Source: Xiphias gladius
Taxonomy: Eukaryota > Chordata > Actinopteri > Istiophoriformes > Xiphiidae
Reading direction: 5' to 3'
DNA: 64,000 bases
Assembly (NCBI RefSeq): GCF_016859285.1
Contig: NC_053415.1
Span: 19,637,501 to 19,701,500, forward strand
Part shown: piece by piece, positions 61,501 through 64,000 of the stretch
Position numbering within the stretch: position 1 is the first letter of the stretch
Layout: each line of letters begins with the position of its first letter
Program-made: the position numbers and the translations under genes
Notes under the pieces: model-generated
What the model saw: only the letters and a program-made list of their open reading frames with translations
The model's database searches: none
What the model was told of the DNA's origin: nothing

Positions 61501-63918
61501 CAGTACAAGGTGAGGTATCCTTTAGCTTTCTACCTGCTTAGCAAGTAACTTACATTTGAAAAAGTAAGAGACGTGAATATAATGTATGTTGAAATTAATC
61601 TTGCTCTCTCTCACCTCGCCTCAGGTATCATTCCCAGACTGTGTCCGTTGGACCACCATTGAGTTTGATCCACAGTGTGGCACTGCACAGCCAGAGGATG
61701 TCCTACGCCTGCTCATCCCTAGCCGAACCCTCCACCTGTCCAGCCTGGGGGGCAAACCTCTGATCCATGACTCCATCAACACATGGACTGAACTAAAGAA
61801 GTTCTCAGGCTCCACAGGCTGGCCAACCACCGTCCTCGTGCTGCCAGGTAAGAGAAGCTTAGCAGTTCAAGTTTTATTGGACATGCACCTTTAATTGTTA
61901 CGACAGAATCACGAAGAATCCTTAATTTGCAGAAACAAAGACACACTCTACAACCCAGTAGCAGAGAAGTGGAATACAGTCTACCACAAATGGTTTGCTA
62001 CAACTGTGTTCATTTTGTCAGCTTGTTTTGATTTAGTTTTAGTTATAAGTCTTCTGACAAAAATGTGTATTAGTTTTAGTCAACAAAAACTAAAGACATT
62101 TTAGTCTAGATTTCATCAGTGACATGTTAGTCTCATTTTCGTCATACATTTTTCATTTTTATGTCTTCAGTGCATTTTGAGGCTACAGCTGCCGCCATCT
62201 TTGTGTACAGTTTACATGGTTACCGGTGTCTCTCGCACGGCGTCCATGTCACTCTGCTCTGCATTAGCACAGACTGACTCACCTCAGTAAATCTGGTTAG
62301 CGCTTCCAAACTGTCTGTTTGACTAGAACCACACTCTCCAATCTAATGCACATTTAGATGGACTGCCCATATTAATCGTTGAATTTACTCACTCCTCCTA
62401 ATAGCAACACCAAAGATAGCTGACTGAAAGTAATGTTAATTTTACCTCCACCTCCACATCCACAGCACCTGATTTTTACATTAACTTATGTTGGTGTGAT
62501 GCCTGCATGTTTTCATAGTTTGTCTCAGCTTTTTTGTTGCTGCCTCTTGTCTAATTCTCAGTGGATTTTGGATGAATTTAGTCCATAAATCTGTTTCTTC
62601 CAAGAACAGGTAACATCAGATAACATTAACGACAGACCCATAACTTTGGAAGTTATTTCTTATTAATATTAGTGCAACATGTCAAGTGGCTAAATCATCA
62701 TCTGAGCAAGAGATATTTTGGGCAATTGAGGAAACTGTTTCACTTATCAGGAGCTACAGTGTGATTTCACAGATGCAGGTTGATGAATAAGACTTTGCAT
62801 TAAAACTTGTTCTCATTAAAACTCATTTGTCTGTCTTTCACATTACTGTTTAGTTTTTATTTGCTGATGAAAAATGTAATACATTTCGTCATAGTTCTCG
62901 TTTTCAAAGGTTACTTTTTATTTAGTTTTAGTTCTGTTTTTGTTGTGAAAAAAGACGTCGTCAACAAGTACTTTTCATCATAGTTTAACATTAACACTGT
63001 TCTAAAACAGCTGTTTTCGCTTGTTCTTTATTGTGCTGCGGAAAAGTGATTTTAAGTATTCAAGAACTCGAATACCTGAAATACATATTTTTTATTCAGG
63101 CAATGCATTGATTTGTCAACTGTGACAGCACTAGCAGTATTTATCATGAGGCGTGTTGTATAATATACTATAAATAAGCAGTAACACCATTCTAAAACCA
63201 ACAGTTATTCTTGCAGCCCAGTTATTGTTGATTGATCTTAATTGTTCTCATGAGTGCTTTAATCTTCTTAATGGTGCTTTACTAAGCCCCCTGCTACAGC
63301 AGGCAGCCATTAGTTTACCAATGATTACTTACACTACTCTAACAACCTCTCTTTTCATCCACCATTGTATTTTTCTGTCCTCCCTACTTTCAGGAAATGA
63401 AGTTCTGTTTTCACTGGAGACAGCCTCAGATTATGTTAAAGATGAAAAAGCTTGCTTCTACGGCTTTAAGTGTGTGGCAGTGGGATATGAATTCAACCCT
63501 GGCCTTGATGAGGTACAGACGCTCTTCTGTGAAGCATCATGATTCGATCTTGTGACTGTGCTGCATCCTGTATGCCATCTCGACCATGTAAAAAGTACCT
63601 TTCTTACAAAGCATTTTGGACATTTCAGGGTATTATCCAACTAGAGAAAGAGTTGGCCTACCTGGGCAGTGTGTGTGCTGCAGCTCTGATGAAGAAAGAC
63701 CTGGCTCTCCCTATAGGTATGGAAAACTGTGATGATGAGGGAGATTGCTAGGGCTATTATGATAAACACTTCCCTGATGCCATGATACTCTGTGACTACT
63801 GGCAGCAAAATAATCTTGTGTAACATCTTCAGTAAACCATTCATCTATTTTCTATATTCTATTTCAAGGCAATGAATTGGAGGAGGATCTTGAGATTCTT
63901 GAGGAAGCCTCTCTACAG
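27722..63918 (+). CDS. mycbp2: MYC-binding protein 2 / PHR E3 ligase, N-terminal half, 43 exons, runs off window
   Basis: This is the giant E3 ubiquitin ligase (PHR1; Highwire, RPM-1, zebrafish Esrom), a mainly neuronal, mostly cytoplasmic protein. With FBXO45 and SKP1 it restrains DLK signalling, shapes axons and synapses, and in mammals transfers ubiquitin to threonine through a RING-linked Cys relay (family knowledge). The start [10 protein letters not shown] (27722) matches the long human isoform, and [20 protein letters not shown] follows at once. The 43 exons found here join without phase error into 6576 nt, 2192 codons, about 47% of the usual ~4650 aa. In order: basic N-terminus, RCC1-like region with a Cys-rich insert, PHR1, a helical linker, PHR2, and the stretch before the filamin repeat. 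The RING/TC catalytic end, Myc-binding region and remaining exons are beyond 64000. Exon coordinates are given in the block entries. Confidence 0.97.
29057..29716 (+). mobile_element. Degraded Tc1-like transposon in mycbp2 intron 1
   Basis: The left end (agtcgtatgcaaaaagtttg, about 29059-29080) and right end (ggggtgtccaaatgtcttcatacaactg region, about 29690-29716) are inverted copies of one another, the terminal repeats of a Tc1/mariner element. Internal text such as gtggctactacaacaggaca and tacttcaagaaacac corresponds to a Tc1 transposase gene, but stops and deletions remove any continuous frame. About 660 bp against roughly 1.6 kb for a full element: internally deleted and non-autonomous. 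Confidence 0.7.
29935..30295 (+). repeat. Dispersed teleost repeat, family A, fuller copy
   Basis: Runs from gattagccgattgattgat through aaaaatgccaaac, cttctcaaatgtgagaa and gggctctaagaaatt to gttagttgcagccctgg. It sits about 220 bp after the Tc1-like element in intron 1. The degraded reverse copy is at 1605-1905. Confidence 0.7.
31053..37623 (+). other. mycbp2 intron 2 (6.6 kb)
   Basis: The longest intron here. No second gene is supported on either strand. A GC-richer block at about 31560-31790 (with gttgccgagcgacc and cggcaacagttgccgg) stands out from the AT-rich surroundings and might be regulatory. A short GGCA array is at 32215-32235. The rest (32400-37600) is AT-rich with poly-A/T runs and no recognised element; open frames up to 120 codons at about 36416-36778 are chance. 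Confidence 0.55.
37840..39980 (+). other. mycbp2 intron 3, apart from the MITE
   Basis: AT-rich intron sequence with no coding exon or recognised repeat other than the palindromic element at 39025-39292. Confidence 0.6.
39025..39292. mobile_element. MITE with long terminal inverted repeats in mycbp2 intron 3
   Basis: A 268-bp palindromic element. The left arm starts ggctcagactacaggag and runs on with ttttaaaat to ggttgcatcacgcacata (39025-39089). The right arm (39227-39292) is its near-perfect inverse, ending ctcctgtaatctgagcc. About 65-bp arms flank a ~135-bp non-coding centre. The transcript would fold into a long hairpin. The arms carry no transposase. The superfamily is uncertain. Confidence 0.75.
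40596..41873 (+). other. mycbp2 intron 5
   Basis: A 1.3 kb intron. A T run is near 41470-41482. Frames of about 60 codons on both strands at 41525-41718 have no splice or family support. Confidence 0.6.
41874..47796 (+). CDS. mycbp2: mycbp2 exons 6-12: start of RCC1-like region
   Basis: Exons 41874-42116, 42669-42740, 43105-43201, 43309-43382, 45500-45638, 45862-45938 and 47592-47796. They encode [72 protein letters not shown] and [20 protein letters not shown] followed by [13 protein letters not shown]. The last is a recognisable RCC1-type blade (Gly-x-Asp-Gly-Ser-His, then Gly-rich turn). The RCC1-like region in this family binds partners such as guanine-exchange and transport factors. The exon 8 donor (gtgctg) is weaker than its neighbours but is required by phase. 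Confidence 0.95.
42582..42600. repeat. A19 tract in mycbp2 intron 6
   Basis: A homopolymer run about 70 bp before exon 7. Confidence 0.9.
43383..45499 (+). other. mycbp2 intron 9 with T-tract and TGTGT array
   Basis: A 2.1 kb intron. It holds a T19 run (43877-43895), a short TGTGT pentanucleotide array (44101-44125) and a purine-rich stretch at about 44440-44570 (long runs of G/A on the plus strand). No coding exon seen. Confidence 0.6.
45939..47591 (+). other. mycbp2 intron 11
   Basis: A 1.65 kb intron with no recognised repeat or coding signal. A GT-rich interval is at about 46890-46990. Confidence 0.55.
47921..49749 (+). CDS. mycbp2: mycbp2 exons 13-17: RCC1 blades with Cys-rich insert
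   Basis: Exons 47921-48085, 48255-48413, 48544-48748, 48967-49112 and 49639-49749. Exons 13-14 give two blades ([40 protein letters not shown]). Exons 15-16 insert an acidic helix ([15 protein letters not shown]) and then a dense Cys region, roughly residues 741-812, with [17 protein letters not shown] and [20 protein letters not shown]. The CxxC spacing suggests zinc binding; this is an inference. Exon 17 is highly charged ([20 protein letters not shown]). Confidence 0.95.
50106..54564 (+). CDS. mycbp2: mycbp2 exons 18-23: C-terminal RCC1 blades
   Basis: Exons 50106-50210, 52513-52632, 52795-52876, 53207-53324, 53917-54275 and 54392-54564. They encode [79 protein letters not shown] and [18 protein letters not shown]. 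The repeated (V/A)xxGxxH(S/T)xxL...G-x-(V)-(Y/F)-TFG signature is diagnostic of RCC1 propeller blades. The 359-nt exon 22 is the longest exon in the window part of the gene. Its acceptor lies 20 bp after a Tc1-like element. Confidence 0.96.
50211..52512 (+). other. mycbp2 intron 18
   Basis: A 2.3 kb intron. No in-phase cassette exon could be placed between exons 18 and 19, which join directly in the human protein. The 51350-51850 interval is of more even base composition than the rest and might include conserved non-coding sequence; this is a guess. Confidence 0.5.
53502..53896 (-). mobile_element. Internally deleted Tc1-like transposon in mycbp2 intron 21
   Basis: The ends are inverted repeats: 53502-53530 starts cagacgggtgaccaattaaa, and 53871-53896 is ttcctttaatttgtcacc then tatctg. 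Between them the minus strand encodes the C-terminal end of a Tc1 transposase (53857-53624) with [24 protein letters not shown] and [13 protein letters not shown]: the second Asp region and the catalytic Glu of the DDE triad. The N-terminal DNA-binding and first catalytic parts are missing, so it cannot move by itself. It ends 20 bp before exon 22 of mycbp2. Confidence 0.85.
54831..54869. repeat. TATG/TA-rich microsatellite in mycbp2 intron 23
   Basis: An imperfect GTAT/TA array preceded by a GT stretch (54812-54830). Confidence 0.85.
55118..56771 (+). CDS. mycbp2: mycbp2 exons 24-29: first PHR domain
   Basis: Exons 55118-55243, 55477-55604, 55987-56078, 56202-56336, 56488-56571 and 56675-56771. 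They encode [40 protein letters not shown] and [20 protein letters not shown], then [20 protein letters not shown] and [20 protein letters not shown]. This is the PHR fold, a beta sandwich unique to PAM/Highwire/RPM-1 proteins and BTBD1/2/3/6, with the hallmark I(R/C)F..D.DI.L.G.GL(F/Y)GG. Approximate residues 1190-1400. The exon 28 donor is GC (56572-56573), the only non-GT donor found in the gene. Confidence 0.95.
56890..58582 (+). CDS. mycbp2: mycbp2 exons 30-33: helical linker between PHR domains
   Basis: Exons 56890-57082, 57474-57748, 58054-58275 and 58391-58582. They encode [80 protein letters not shown] and [20 protein letters not shown]. Predicted by eye to be mostly helical, with near-identity to mammalian MYCBP2 recalled from memory. 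There are no catalytic motifs. The 1.4 kb intron after exon 33 shows no second gene. Confidence 0.95.
58583..59971 (+). other. mycbp2 intron 33
   Basis: A 1.4 kb intron with T runs (58731-58751, 59567-59581). The interval 59150-59560 is less AT-rich than the rest, but no phase-compatible exon with both splice sites was found. Confidence 0.55.
59972..60967 (+). CDS. mycbp2: mycbp2 exons 34-37: second PHR domain
   Basis: Exons 59972-60178, 60306-60443, 60563-60741 and 60825-60967. They encode [75 protein letters not shown] and [20 protein letters not shown]. This repeats the PHR pattern of exons 24-29 (residues about 1704-1878). Exon 35 ends in a weak donor (gtccat), the phase-compatible choice. 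Confidence 0.95.
61087..63918 (+). CDS. mycbp2: mycbp2 exons 38-43: segment after PHR2, open at right edge
   Basis: Exons 61087-61187, 61291-61509, 61625-61847, 63394-63512, 63629-63716 and 63869-63918. They encode [120 protein letters not shown] and ILEEASLQ. Exon 43 ends in phase 0 at 63918 with a gtacat donor, and the next exon lies outside the window. In exon 40 the variable loop after SRT differs from the human sequence in length and content, as expected for a surface loop. Confidence 0.94.
62010..63010. repeat. Probable dispersed repeat with related ends, mycbp2 intron 40
   Basis: The left part (62030-62150) has ttagttttagt, caacaaaaactaaag and tctcattttcgtcat. The right part (62870-62990) has aatacatttcgtcatag, ttctcgttttc, tttagttttagtt and cgtcgtcaacaag. 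The two share TTTAGTTTTAGT and TTTTCGTCAT / CGTCAAC motifs typical of a teleost non-autonomous element. The interior is unique-looking intron sequence. Boundaries are approximate. Confidence 0.5.
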
Positions 63919-64000
63919 GTACATTATCTGTTAAATTCAGAGAGATTCTTTAGGACTTGTTGTGGTCTTGTGAAAAGAACACTATATCTCATCAGCACTT

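Overview
The window is vertebrate nuclear DNA from a ray-finned fish, probably a percomorph teleost. Every gene is split into short exons with GT-AG introns. The introns are AT-rich and hold teleost-type dispersed repeats, Tc1-like transposon remnants, a MITE and many microsatellites. There are no operons, no ribosome-binding-site-led ORFs and no CRISPR arrays. The species call is an inference from repeat style; the teleost call is firmer because the proteins are clear but diverged relatives of tetrapod ones.

Layout. (1) 1326-12444, minus strand: slain1, a microtubule plus-end protein, complete coding sequence in 9 exons (636 aa). (2) 14260-22400, minus strand, with a noncoding first exon near 23741-23825: scel (sciellin), complete in 23 coding exons (467 aa). 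It is built from small exons that keep one splice phase and ends in a single LIM domain. (3) 27722 to beyond the right edge, plus strand: mycbp2 (PHR1/Highwire/RPM-1/Esrom), the giant atypical E3 ubiquitin ligase. The first 43 coding exons (2192 codons, roughly the N-terminal half) are here, covering the RCC1-like region and the first two PHR domains; the catalytic C-terminus lies outside.

The order and orientation slain1(-), scel(-), mycbp2(+) match the human chromosome 13 block in mirror image, so this is old conserved synteny. scel and mycbp2 are divergent, with about 3.4 kb between their putative starts. The three genes act separately: microtubule growth (slain1), epithelial cornified-envelope or cytoskeletal scaffolding (scel), and axon/synapse and ubiquitin signalling (mycbp2).

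Exon boundaries were set by hand from splice signals, continuity of reading phase and family homology. All three coding sums close in frame: 1911 nt, 1404 nt and 6576 nt. I found no undescribed multi-gene system. The points worth a second look are small ones: a Tc1-like element ending 20 bp before a mycbp2 exon, a GC-AG intron in mycbp2, an in-frame exon extension and duplicated exon modules in scel, a long-armed MITE, and upstream ORFs in the mycbp2 leader.
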